Below, one piece after another: positions 11,601-20,413 of a stretch of 60,100 bases of DNA. A model generated the notes under the pieces. That model was not told the DNA's origin, did no database searches, and saw only the letters and a list, made by a program, of their open reading frames with translations. How positions within the stretch are numbered: position 1 is the first letter of the stretch; every line of letters begins with the position of its first letter. The position numbers and the translations under genes are program-made. The stretch lies in NCBI GenBank assembly GCA_946803715.1, contig CAMPET010000122.1, positions 144,396-204,495 of the forward strand, in the 5' to 3' direction. Origin of the DNA: Beroe ovata (taxonomy: Eukaryota > Ctenophora > Nuda > Beroida > Beroidae).

Positions 11601-11655
11601 TGTTACTGCGCACAGCTCCAGAGAGGATAAGTGACACCACCAGCACGCTCAACAT
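8622..11655 (-). CDS. SUMF1: Formylglycine-generating enzyme SUMF1 (353 aa, 6 exons)
   Basis: Exons are 11655-11499, 10186-10103, 9951-9848, 9727-9454, 9175-9051 and 8939-8622; phases close to 353 aa (human 374). The enzyme oxidises the active-site cysteine of sulfatases to formylglycine in the ER. The model starts at ATG 11655, giving a signal peptide [17 protein letters not shown] followed by the conserved N-terminal CGCG. The FGE core is intact: [57 protein letters not shown], then [16 protein letters not shown] with the two catalytic cysteines at about 320 and 325. Intron 1 (10187-11498) holds the GNMT gene on the same strand. The ATG lies 7 nt after ccccgttttag, a strong acceptor-like site. 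A substrate-pathway partner of the lysosomal enzymes, although NAGLU nearby is not a sulfatase. Confidence 0.95.
10442..11347 (-). CDS. GNMT: Glycine N-methyltransferase, nested in SUMF1 intron 1
   Basis: A single exon of about 300 codons (human GNMT 295). It transfers methyl from S-adenosylmethionine to glycine, making sarcosine. The SAM-binding motif [12 protein letters not shown] is at about 53-64, followed by [39 protein letters not shown] and the late [15 protein letters not shown], all typical of GNMT. The N-terminal HRSL and [13 protein letters not shown] also align with vertebrate GNMT. No ATG opens the frame: the conserved region begins at a GTG (11347) placed exactly after tctttgtctgtaaaag, an acceptor-like site, and a TAA precedes it in frame. 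The start codon must therefore come from an upstream exon or a trans-spliced leader. The gene has its own stop and lies wholly inside SUMF1 intron 1, same strand. A second acceptor-like site is at 11314/11313. Confidence 0.92.
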   Translation of the reverse strand: MTEIQHRSLISAGNQYEDGKAARVWGLYMGQSRVAEYGTVLVELLREHDVTTVLDVAAGTGVDSIVLLDNGFTVTSVDLSEQMLSQARKVKERRRSEGKVDDWQIGLGNWLDLENVEETVVHPGGGYDAIICIGNSFAHLPDSTGDQADHRRAISNFHRLLKPGGILVIDHRNYDYIVEHGSIPNSASKLYYQGGERIHSIRVLNAEEDWITLLYEINVSGSDLDGNEQLRLKPDGESIPVVEFSLSYYPHRLQQFTELLTGVFGESAPHEVLEDFSREDEVDKERVPSYYVHVIQKDIAI

Positions 11656-11947
11656 GTCTCCACTAAAACGGGGGAAGTCGCTGTAATCCAATGTAACACG
11701 ATTTGGATGGGGAATGAGCTGTGACAGAAAATGTGCTGTCAGAGGAGGTAACGTTATGAAAATTCAGTCAAATGGAAGGACAGTGGACACCTGATCTCCA
11801 GAAATAATTTGGAATGTGGATTGTGGAAGAGTCACAAATTACGCAAAACTGTATAAAGCATGGCAAAATAAAATAACTCTTTCTATTTTTGTTCTAGCCA
11901 GAGCCCGCATATGAGAATATTGAAAAACTCCTGACTATATGATGCTG

Positions 11948-12616
11948 TTACTCTTTAGTAGAAGCTTTCGTTGAAGCTGAGTTTTGATGCTTGATCTGCT
12001 GTACTCGTATCCAATATCTGTAGTCAGTGAGATCCTGTATCTTATCCCCATGATAGTCATCACTGAAACCAACTTCAACTGAGTCAGTGCAACGATAAAA
12101 GTCCAGCCGCCTCTTAAAGTCCTCGTCCCTCTTTTCATAGGCCGCTTTGTAACCCATCCAACGCAAAGCAAGAGAAGGGTAAATGGAAAAAGCTGTTATC
12201 ATTGTCGCAAATGTTCCCAAAATAGCCATCGACGTTCCCACAAAAGCCGGGTCAATCGCCTCGATCCCAAGTAACTCAATGGACATTGGTGCTTCCTGCA
12301 GCACCCAGGGAAATATATTAGGGATGGTAGCTGAGAAGGTTATAATCGAGGCGAAATAAACAGGTATGGCAGCAACTACACGCTGGAATCTTAGTTTCTT
12401 CTTGATTGCAAGGTAGTCGTTCGCTTTCAAAGAAAACGTTGTTCTAGAAGGCGTATATCTGGAACATAATCTTATCACACGTTCCTTCCTTTCAGCAGAA
12501 ACTTCTTGTAGTGTTTGGGTCACATTTTCAACTGTACTGAGAGATCGTATTGCTACCCCTGCTACGTGTTTCGATAAGATAAGTTGTTTTTTACACCTTC
12601 GTAACACACATATCAT
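11948..12616 (-). CDS. PAM17-like mitochondrial presequence-import motor protein
   Basis: Single exon, 222 aa, ATG at 12616. The N-terminus is Arg/Lys-rich without acids (MICVLRRCKKQLILSKH), fitting a mitochondrial targeting signal. Two likely membrane segments lie at about 80-100 and 125-148. After the second comes a basic/acidic helix, then DYHGDKI (187-193) and DYRYWI (198-203). These align with the fungal Pam17 signature DYYGEKI...YKQWL, and IEAIDP before TM2 matches its FGFDP. Pam17 of yeast organises the TIM23 import motor (PAM) in the inner membrane. I know the family mainly from fungi, so an animal copy is notable. An acceptor-like tatatcacag lies 1 nt before the ATG. Spacing is 235 bp after RFC3 and 292 bp before SUMF1, same strand. 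Function is by homology. Confidence 0.75.
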   Translation of the reverse strand: MICVLRRCKKQLILSKHVAGVAIRSLSTVENVTQTLQEVSAERKERVIRLCSRYTPSRTTFSLKANDYLAIKKKLRFQRVVAAIPVYFASIITFSATIPNIFPWVLQEAPMSIELLGIEAIDPAFVGTSMAILGTFATMITAFSIYPSLALRWMGYKAAYEKRDEDFKRRLDFYRCTDSVEVGFSDDYHGDKIQDLTDYRYWIRVQQIKHQNSASTKASTKE

Positions 12617-12851
12617 GCTGTGATATAAAATTGGTTAATATTCGGGTAATGAAAAGTAAATAGTCGCTATTTGAATTTGCAGTTCTCTTCAGGTTAAGTT
12701 AAATCCCAGTATAGACTATTATATAGGCCTCACAAGAATTGAATAATTGAAATATAATGAGATTGATTAAAAATTCTATAATATAAGTCATTGCATTCAG
12801 ATAACAAGGGATAGTTCAAAATAGCATGTATCAATGCATTTTTATTTTCGA

Positions 12852-14419
12852 TTATCCCTCATCAAAATCGAAATCATCAAAGTCCATAAGGGCTTCTTGG
12901 AGGAATCCCTTGTAGATTGCCATAAATCTGGCAACAAATGCTTCCAAGTAGTAAATTGGTTTGCTACCTAGCTGCAATTTGTGCTCATAACAAGCAGCTG
13001 ACTGGATGACTTTCTGCTGTATTGCTCCATCACAGTGCTTGACTAGTTCATCAGTCAAACTCCGGAATATCACTTCAGGTGGGATACAGTGAGCCAACAA
13101 TTCGTACAGGCGAGATCTTATATCTAGGAGCCTTTTAGGACTTTGTTCTTCCAGAATCTTGAGTGCTGTCTGCTTGACAAAAACAACCCAATCAGGGTCA
13201 TCTACAGTTTGGTCTGGTGACAGTGGACTCTGTTGGACCTTGCAAGTCTCACACATGAGAAGTGCACGCCTCATGTTCCTCTTACTGCGAGTAACAATTC
13301 TGTCAGCAAGTTCAGGTGGTAGAGTTACTCCTGAAATATTGTCATCGAGTCAGTACGTATAGTAGGATATATATGGCACAAATAACAAATCACAAGAAAC
13401 AGAGGCTAACAGACCTTCTTTATTGCAGGTTGTCTCAAGGACATTTTTCATTTCCTCCAAACTTGGTGCAGCAATCCTTATACCTGGAATGAGATTTAGA
13501 AAAAGTGGAGTGGTATGCAATGAATTGAATTTTCATTTCAATGATAGTATCATTTTTCTTACCCAAGCATCTACTTCTGATTGCTGGGATTATCTTGCTT
13601 ATGCTATTTGTGCACATGATAACTCTGCATTTGGACATGTGCTTCTCCATTGTTCTTCGAAGTGCATGCTGGGCATCTTTTGTCAATCTGTCAGCATCTA
13701 AATTGTTTTTGATATGACTCATATAATTATTCAAGATAGAATGTGCATTCACTTTGAATGGATTCATAGTTCTCCCCAGGTCCAAATATCTTTGCATATC
13801 CTCTTACCTGTCAAAACAACGACTTTGAATTCTTTCATTTTATCTGTGTCCAATTGGGTAGTTTGAGCAATTGATTTTATAAGATCTTGAACAACAACTC
13901 TATCATAAATCCCTGCATCTGATGGATTCACCTGAATGGGTACCAAATCCATTTACAGTTAAGATGATTAACTTCTATTACAAGAAAGCATCCAAAGTAG
14001 TTTCCAACGTGACCATTTAGTGAATGTCAGAGATATTTCTATATTCAGGTCCTAAACCGTGAATACCTAGGAAGGTAAAAAATTGAACAGATTATTTAAT
14101 AATATCAATTATCAAAAGGAGTTGCACAAGAACACACCATTATGTGATAGTTACTGGCAATTGTGCTTATCTCAACTTTTTTGTTGCTAGGTGTAGTGAA
14201 AGTGTGATGCTCTATTCTCAGCTTTTCAACACCTCCACCATAAATCTCTCTCAATAAACACATGATACGTGTTTTCTTTCCTGCTCCACTGGGGCCATAT
14301 ACAAGAAGGTGAGGAAAATCTCCATCAGTGACTAGCTTCTTTAAGTGGTTTGCTAGAGGCTTATGATAATCCAACTTTGATAAAGACTTGGGACGATGCT
14401 TATCAACCCATAAAGCCAT
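12852..14419 (-). CDS. RFC3: Replication factor C subunit 3 (362 aa, 5 exons)
   Basis: Exons are 14419-14138, 13931-13808, 13697-13563, 13483-13415 and 13330-12852; phases close to 362 aa (human RFC3 356). RFC is the clamp loader that opens PCNA onto primed DNA. Seen: MALWVDKHRP start, Walker A GPSGAGKKT (42-50), EISTIASNYH, VNPSDAG, TKDAQHALRRTMEKHMS, the RFC-box serine-arginine-cysteine IRSRCL, and a C-terminal collar with GSKPIYYLEAFVARFM. The sequence after Walker B reads VVLTDADRLT, as expected for this subunit, which lacks a full DEAD box. The last residues are unusually acidic (MDFDDFDFDEG). The ATG is 4 nt after cttgtcttttcag, an excellent acceptor-like site. It is the first gene of the minus-strand cluster. 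Confidence 0.96.
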
Positions 14420-15856
14420 AATGCTGAAAAGACAAGAATTATCATAAAGTTCCATAACATAATGAGCATGTTTTTTTGGAAATACTTGGCATATTTACTG
14501 CTTCTTACAAGTCCTATTTAAGCTGTGAGCCTATATCGCACCTGTGCCTGTAGAACAGGTGAGGTTTTGTCATTTTTGCACAGCTAACCACTTACAATTA
14601 GATATGACTGCCAGTTAGATATCACTGCCAATAATATAGGCTTTGTGATTCAACATAATAAATAAATAAATAATAGCAAGAGTTAAACATAAATTGTCCA
14701 ATACTTTACTATAAGAATTGAAGGAAAAGTCTTGCAGCCAGATTGAAGGAAAAGTCTTGCAGATCTGTCTTTGTGGAATATTGCTTCCATATAAAGTTAG
14801 CTGAAAAATCCGCATATGACATTTCTTTATAATATAAGTTAAATGGCAATTCAGAGGAATTAAATTAAAATAAACAATAAAATATCCCCTAATCCGATCA
14901 CTGGCAGTGTTTAACGCGCGCAATTCAATACGATGAACAAATATTACAAGTTTAACAATCACATTCAAATCTTGCACTTTATAAATAGCAAACAGAAGCA
15001 AAAATTAAATACTGAAAGCTAAATTTTGATGACCATTGGCTGTCGATGATAGCCCCTGTTCAGAAGTTCATTGCGCGCGCGCCGCAAATTAAATTTTTGC
15101 ACTTATTTTTGCAAATTATTTTAGCTGGCACTCGCCTCTTCGTGGCTCGCGTCAGCTGGGCCTAGCATCACCATGCAAGTTGATCATTGATCAATTTTTG
15201 ATCAATAATCAGCTCAGGCCAAGCCGCGCGCGCGTTATATTATACTGGAAACATGAAATGTGATTAGGCTATCAACTTCTTACTTCTGTGACAGAGTGGT
15301 CTGTACGGAACCCCACGGTTTTGATTCCTTGTTTAACATGCTGTACAGCAAGGATCTCCACCGTGTTCGCCAGGCCAGGCACATAACCACTCTGTCTTGA
15401 CCAAAGTCGATTTTATAAGTCTCGTTTACAGGAAATATTTCCTTGTGTTTGACAACGAGTGCCCACACAGTACTCCATTACAACAAGTAGATGTTGTATA
15501 AGCTAGTCTTCATGTGACCAAGTGAAATTGTAAAATCAATAAAATTTATATTTTAGATAGATGAAGCATGAAGTATTTCAGATACAAGCTAATTGTTTGA
15601 GGGCAATATTTTCATATGTCTGACACCACCCGACCCTTTGGGAATGAAATCAATTTATGCACCTCAAAGGAAGATCAGAGACGAGAATGCTCGATCTCCA
15701 TTACCACATGTCATTACAATTACACTTAGGTCTTATATTGTCTTGTAACATTAGAAAATTAGAGACTTATTGATACTGTTTAATATTATGTAGGTGATCA
15801 GAATAACAGAGGCCAGAGGCCTTGGGTCCTGCTAGTACCTATTAACTTCATATGAA
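14420..15856. promoter_or_regulatory. Divergent intergenic spacer RFC3 / NAGLU
   Basis: 1.4 kb between the two divergently read clusters; promoters for both presumably lie here. It contains a short direct repeat (tgaaggaaaagtcttgcag, twice within 14721-14762), two runs of alternating GC (gcgcgcgc at about 15075 and 15226) and the dispersed repeat described at 15283-15414. No coding segment is convincing. Confidence 0.5.
15283..15414. repeat. Dispersed element with inverted termini, copy 1
   Basis: This segment shares most of its length with 55934-56080. The shared core reads ctgtacagcaaggatctcca and ccgtgtt. The element opens with gacagagtggt (15290-15300) and closes with its exact reverse complement accactctgtc (15386-15396), so it can fold back. 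The homology extends past both inverted ends (cttctgt before, ttgaccaaagtc after). It looks like a short non-autonomous transposon or a structured non-coding sequence. Confidence 0.65.
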
Positions 15857-18115
15857 ATGTCCACTTTGAAAAATGTTCTTATGTTGCTTGTGATGGTTAC
15901 TTTGCTACCAGTGACATCAGATGCCTCAAAATCAGTATTGGACAAGTTTGTGTGTAGGATTGCCCCTAAAAATTGTGAATCAATCTACACAAGAATTGTG
16001 AATGACAGAGTTCCAAAATCAGATGATCAGCATGTTAGGATTTATACAACCAATGAAGGTCCAGGTGATGCGTTGGAATTGTATATTGAAGGCACATCAA
16101 GAGGTGCTATCATACGAGGGTTCAAGTATTACCTTAAACATGTTTGTCATGTTTCTATTGATCACTTTGGGTTGATTACAAAGGAAATAGTCCTCAGGCC
16201 ACTAATAAAGCCTATTTCCATAACATTTGATAGCAAAATTCTATTTTATGGAAACATTTGCACTTACTCATACTCATACTGGATGTGGAATTGGACAATC
16301 TGGGAGCAACATATAGATTGGATAGCCATGGAGGGATTCAATGTGGTTTTGGTCCCAACTGGAATGGAAGGAGTTTTGCTTCAAACTTTCAAATCTATGA
16401 AAGTTCCAGAAGATGATATTCTTTCCTTTTTTAATGGTCCAGCTTATCTAGCTTGGTCGAGAATGGGGAATATGAAAAGTTTCACAAGCCCTTTATCTGT
16501 AGAGTTTTTGGATAACCAAAATGCTTTACATGAGAAGATAGTGAATAGATTTGATGAGCTGGAGATTGCAGTTGCTGCTCCTGGTTTTTCCGGATTTGTC
16601 CCTGATTATTTGACAACGATTTATGACCATGCATATTTTAATGATGTGTCCTGCTGGAATGGCTTCAATGAATCATATTCATGTTTGAAACAGCTTGACC
16701 CATCAAAATCACTCTATCATTTGACTGGGAAAATCTATATGAAGTTTCTAGTGCAAACCTTTGGAACTTCAAAGTTTTATGCCATTGACATGTTCAATGA
16801 AAACACTCCAAAAAATACCAGTAAGGAATATTTAAAGACATGTGGCAAAAATACTGTATCTACCATGAAGTCTGTTGATCCTAGTGGAAAGTGGTTACTG
16901 CAAGGATGGACATTTGGTTACGACCCATTCTGGTCCAATGACAACATTGAAGCTTACTTGAGTGATGTTGATCAGAATGATATTGTAATTTTAGACATGT
17001 TTGACAAGGAGGAAAGAACATGGATGACAACTGATAGTTATTTTCACAAGCCTTTCATCTGGAGCTTTGTAAACAATTTCGGAGGAAATACGGTTATTAA
17101 TGGAAACATATTAAGAATTCTAAATGATGCCGAGCATGCATACAATATCAGTCAATTTGCATTAGGTTTCGGATTCATGCCTGAAGGCATCCATGAGAAT
17201 ACCATTCTTCTTGATGCTGTCATGCAGTATGCTTCAGAGAGACTTATCTATGATAAAAACCCTAAATATTTTTTAGAGGAATGGAAGAATTCTGTGTCGA
17301 GGTATAGATACAATGATTATAAAGGTGACCTTGTTAAAGATATTGTGAATACCTTCTACTTGAATGAATTAAACCATGATGGATCTGGTCATTATGAGAA
17401 CAACTATATCATTTATCGTCGGCCAGACTTTAATATGAATTTCATGGAAAATTCTCGTCAAAGTGACAATCTGCAACTTTTGAACCAGTTCAATGAAGTT
17501 ATCAAGAATAGGAATATCACGACTTTCAATGAGGTTTTTCTTTATGATTTATCTTCAATACTTCAGAACTCTGCAGAACTTGCATTCCATAAGTTTTACA
17601 GAAAGATAGAGACATCGTTTGCTGAAAAGGATCTGATGAGTTTCCATAAATATTCGGACATGATGAGCGCTATTATTTTAATCTTGGATGAAGTCATGAT
17701 TTTCGTCCCATCAAGGTCTCTATCATGTTACTTGGAACAGGTTGCTAAATTTGCCTTGATTGTGAGAGGTGAAAAACTCAAACTTTGCCAAGATTTAAAA
17801 CGACAAATCACCATTTGGGGCTACAATGGAGAAATATTGGATTATGCTTTTAAAATTTGGTCTGGTGTCCTAAGATTCTACCAAGCACAACGCTGGACTA
17901 CTTTTTTCAGCCATATCGAACAATCTATGAAAAGTGACGTACCATTCGATTATGATAGTTACATTTCCTCAGTTTCTAGTGTAGAAGAAAATTTTGTTAA
18001 GGAAACATTTCCAGGTGTTTGCTTTCGGTGGCGTGAAAATTACATCGAGGTCATCAGTGTTCTGATCGATCAGTTTGTTGAGTTAGTTACAGTGAGTGAA
18101 TTTGAAACGGACTGA
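15857..18115 (+). CDS. NAGLU: Alpha-N-acetylglucosaminidase, intronless
   Basis: A single 752-codon frame (human NAGLU 743 aa, GH89). The enzyme removes terminal GlcNAc during lysosomal heparan sulfate breakdown. The N-terminus is a clear signal peptide (NVLMLLVMVTLLPVTSDA). The two family glutamates are visible: MFNEN with Glu315, matching the human catalytic Glu316, and GFMPEGIHEN with Glu443, matching human Glu446. Other conserved blocks are WMWNWTIWEQHIDWIAMEG, FIWSFVNNFGGNT and, near the middle, LSFFNGPAYLAWSRMGN. The coding sequence is more AT-rich than the VPS34-SUMF1 region. The ATG at 15857 is in frame; an overlapping ATG at 15852 opens only a four-codon frame. An acceptor-like cctgctag lies about 25 nt upstream. 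The human gene has several introns, so the lack of introns is worth noting. Confidence 0.96.
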   Translation: MSTLKNVLMLLVMVTLLPVTSDASKSVLDKFVCRIAPKNCESIYTRIVNDRVPKSDDQHVRIYTTNEGPGDALELYIEGTSRGAIIRGFKYYLKHVCHVSIDHFGLITKEIVLRPLIKPISITFDSKILFYGNICTYSYSYWMWNWTIWEQHIDWIAMEGFNVVLVPTGMEGVLLQTFKSMKVPEDDILSFFNGPAYLAWSRMGNMKSFTSPLSVEFLDNQNALHEKIVNRFDELEIAVAAPGFSGFVPDYLTTIYDHAYFNDVSCWNGFNESYSCLKQLDPSKSLYHLTGKIYMKFLVQTFGTSKFYAIDMFNENTPKNTSKEYLKTCGKNTVSTMKSVDPSGKWLLQGWTFGYDPFWSNDNIEAYLSDVDQNDIVILDMFDKEERTWMTTDSYFHKPFIWSFVNNFGGNTVINGNILRILNDAEHAYNISQFALGFGFMPEGIHENTILLDAVMQYASERLIYDKNPKYFLEEWKNSVSRYRYNDYKGDLVKDIVNTFYLNELNHDGSGHYENNYIIYRRPDFNMNFMENSRQSDNLQLLNQFNEVIKNRNITTFNEVFLYDLSSILQNSAELAFHKFYRKIETSFAEKDLMSFHKYSDMMSAIILILDEVMIFVPSRSLSCYLEQVAKFALIVRGEKLKLCQDLKRQITIWGYNGEILDYAFKIWSGVLRFYQAQRWTTFFSHIEQSMKSDVPFDYDSYISSVSSVEENFVKETFPGVCFRWRENYIEVISVLIDQFVELVTVSEFETD

Positions 18116-19483
18116 TTTTATTTAAAGAGATACTGCATATAGAAGGGAATTTTAGGGATTTCACGACTTGCCGTATTTGGCATTGCGTAGGTACCTAGGT
18201 ACCTGGTAGAAACATATAAATGATGATATTGTGATTCGCCAATCTAACTCAAATTTCAATTTTATGTTTTATGGATCTGTTATATTTTGTAATCAATTTG
18301 CAGTCGTGTACGTTTTCTAAAGTGATATAATTGTTCAATCTAATTCATTTATTAATTAATTATTTTCATCAATGTATTATATTTTTCAATCATATCATTA
18401 TGGCAATTAATCAAGGGCTCAGTTTTATTTTTTCGTCAAACCCCACTTAACTCAGTATTGTCGCACTCATTCCACGCCTTGTCTTTATTTCGTGTGATTA
18501 CCTAATGCACTAGAAAAACTCTTGAAGCGCTGTATAAGTGCTCTATAAAGGATGAGTAAAGCGAAAAAAAAGTTTCTGAATTTTTTATTGAAACACCATC
18601 TATATTAAGGGCGTGGTTCAACCGAGTAATTAGATCAAAAAATTAAGTTCCTAGTGCACCCAGAAGCGGAGATATCCGTATATAGCCAAAATTAGATTAT
18701 ACGTCAAAGTTTCTCCCTTGCGCCCTGTGTTTACATTTGTGCGTATGATTGCCTGTATTTGCAGCATTGCGTTTTAGTTTTTAGCCCTAATGAAACCCCG
18801 TCAGACGGCGAAAAAAATATTGGAAACTAATAAGTCATGGCTAAGCAACAAATGATTCGATATGAAAACTTGTGCTTTCTTGTCAAAACTGTCCATAACA
18901 AGCATAAACTATCTATTAAATGATCCGTTGCAAAACACATTCCAACCCATCATATAATATACCTACTTGCATAGTGTGGTCACTTCAGTTGCCACTGAAA
19001 GTGTTTAGCAATTGGAATAGATGTCACATCGATCAGTCATTATTTGAAGGAGTAAGAACGGCTTATAGCTACTTAATCATTCCTGACGGGAAGTCGGTGT
19101 CATACAGTCAATGTCATGATCATAACTCACGGTANGATTATTGACTCATTGATAGATTGATAACAATTTATAAGATTCTATTTGAAGGAATTGTTCCTTT
19201 GAGTTAACTAGTTTTGACAGCAAATTTGATACCACAATGATCGTTGATGAAACAATTGTTGATCAACAATTGTTGATGAAACAATTCTAATTCTAATTCT
19301 ATATAATGTTTGTGAACCAAATGGATGAATGTTAATTTGAAAAAAATATTCAGGATGACAGACGATNGCCTGTCGGGAATAACGGGCGTAATTCTTGTTT
19401 TGAATGATCACAAACCTATTACGTTATTACCTATGAAGAGTATTACCTAACCATTTCTCCAGAATGAACACCATCCAATAGGT
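18116..19483. other. Spacer NAGLU to CCS with assembly joins
   Basis: AT-rich non-coding DNA of 1.4 kb. It includes two single-N joins, at 19135 and 19367, that bracket a 231 bp piece closely related to the TMEM242 upstream region (see the repeat at 19136). A 74-codon frame at 18920-19144 crosses the first N and has no recognised similarity. Just before CCS is a five-codon upstream frame, ATG 19464 to TAG 19481, after the acceptor-like catttctccag. Confidence 0.5.
19136..19366. repeat. Duplicate of the TMEM242 upstream region and first codons
   Basis: 19136-19366 matches 20222-20413 with small indels and substitutions (for example aacaatttataag versus aacaattgataag). It even includes the acceptor-like atattcag and the TMEM242 start gATGACAGACGAT, then stops at a single N. 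This copy carries an extra perfect 24-bp palindrome at 19251-19274 (aacaattgttgatc and its mirror). It is bounded by Ns on both sides, so it is most simply a misplaced or allelic small contig. Confidence 0.8.
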
Positions 19484-20161
19484 ATGAAGCTCTTGGAGTT
19501 TCTTGTGAGATCCTCAGCAATTTTTCCCTCACTCTGTGACTTGAACAAAGATCTAACAGAAGTAGGGAGCATAAAATCGTATGATTCCTCCACTGGGAAA
19601 ATAGTGATAGAATCTCACAATCCCAGTGATGAAGTACAGCATTTGTTACACAAAAGATTTCAAGATGTCAGATTAATTGCTGTGAGTAGCCAAGAAAAGT
19701 CTTCAAAAAGTGCCGTAGCAATTATTGGTGGTAAAGGTGCAAGAGGTATAATCAGATTACTTGACGGACAGCCGAATTTCCATGTTGAAGGTTTCATAAA
19801 TGGTCTCTGCAAAGGAACTTATACAGTGACGATCAACGAGTACGGAGATATATCAAATGGATGCAATTCTACAGGAGACGTTCTATGTAAGGAAGATATG
19901 AAAGTTGGTTTATTGGGAAGAATTGACTCCGATGGATGTCATGATACCCATTTTAAGTTTGACACCATGAATTTAAGTGTATCAGAATGCATTGGAAGAT
20001 CACTAGTTGTTAGAGATGACAGTTCAAATGTTGCATGTGGCATTATTGGGCGTTCATCGGGTGTTAATGAGAATACTAAAAGAATTTGTTCATGTGATGG
20101 GACAGTAATTTGGGACGAACCATTACTCGGTACTTATGCTGTTACCCCTGGCATAGATTGA
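19484..20161 (+). CDS. CCS: Copper chaperone for superoxide dismutase, intronless
   Basis: Single exon, 225 aa (human 274). CCS loads copper into SOD1 and oxidises its disulfide in the cytosol and mitochondrial intermembrane space. Domain I (1-75) keeps the ATX1-like fold pattern (LLEFLV..., IVIESHNPSDEVQHLL), but where MTCQSC should be it has SSAIFPS, so the MxCxxC copper site is gone. Domain II (about 78-195) is SOD-like: GGKGARGIIRL, YGDISNGCNSTGD, GLLGRIDSD, IGRSLVVRDDS, ACGIIGRSSGVNEN. Most metal-ligand histidines of the SOD fold are absent. Domain III keeps the essential CxC at 202-204 (RICSCDGTVIWDE). The frame is AT-rich. TMEM242 follows 240 bp downstream on the same strand. Confidence 0.93.
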   Translation: MKLLEFLVRSSAIFPSLCDLNKDLTEVGSIKSYDSSTGKIVIESHNPSDEVQHLLHKRFQDVRLIAVSSQEKSSKSAVAIIGGKGARGIIRLLDGQPNFHVEGFINGLCKGTYTVTINEYGDISNGCNSTGDVLCKEDMKVGLLGRIDSDGCHDTHFKFDTMNLSVSECIGRSLVVRDDSSNVACGIIGRSSGVNENTKRICSCDGTVIWDEPLLGTYAVTPGID

Positions 20162-20221
20162 TTCATTTTGAAACTTGCGTAAGTCGCAACAAAAAATAGG
20201 TATTCCATACCTACCTATTTG

Positions 20222-20413
20222 ATTATTGACTCATTGATAGATTGATAACAATTGATAAGATTCTATTTGAAGGAATTGTTCCTTTGAGTTTTCGAGTTTT
20301 GACAGCAAATTTGATACCACAATGATCGTTGATGAAACAATTCTAATTCTAATGTTGGTGAACCAAATGAATTGAAAGTTAATTTGAAAAAAATATTCAG
20401 GATGACAGACGAT
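20222..20413. repeat. Second copy of the duplicated TMEM242 5' region
   Basis: This is the copy in its apparently correct place, running into the intact TMEM242 gene. See 19136-19366 for the comparison. Confidence 0.8.

Noticed and set aside
18920-19144. 74-codon frame before CCS as a missing CCS first exon
   Set aside because: It crosses an N, shows no MxCxxC or other CCS feature and has no donor in the needed phase.
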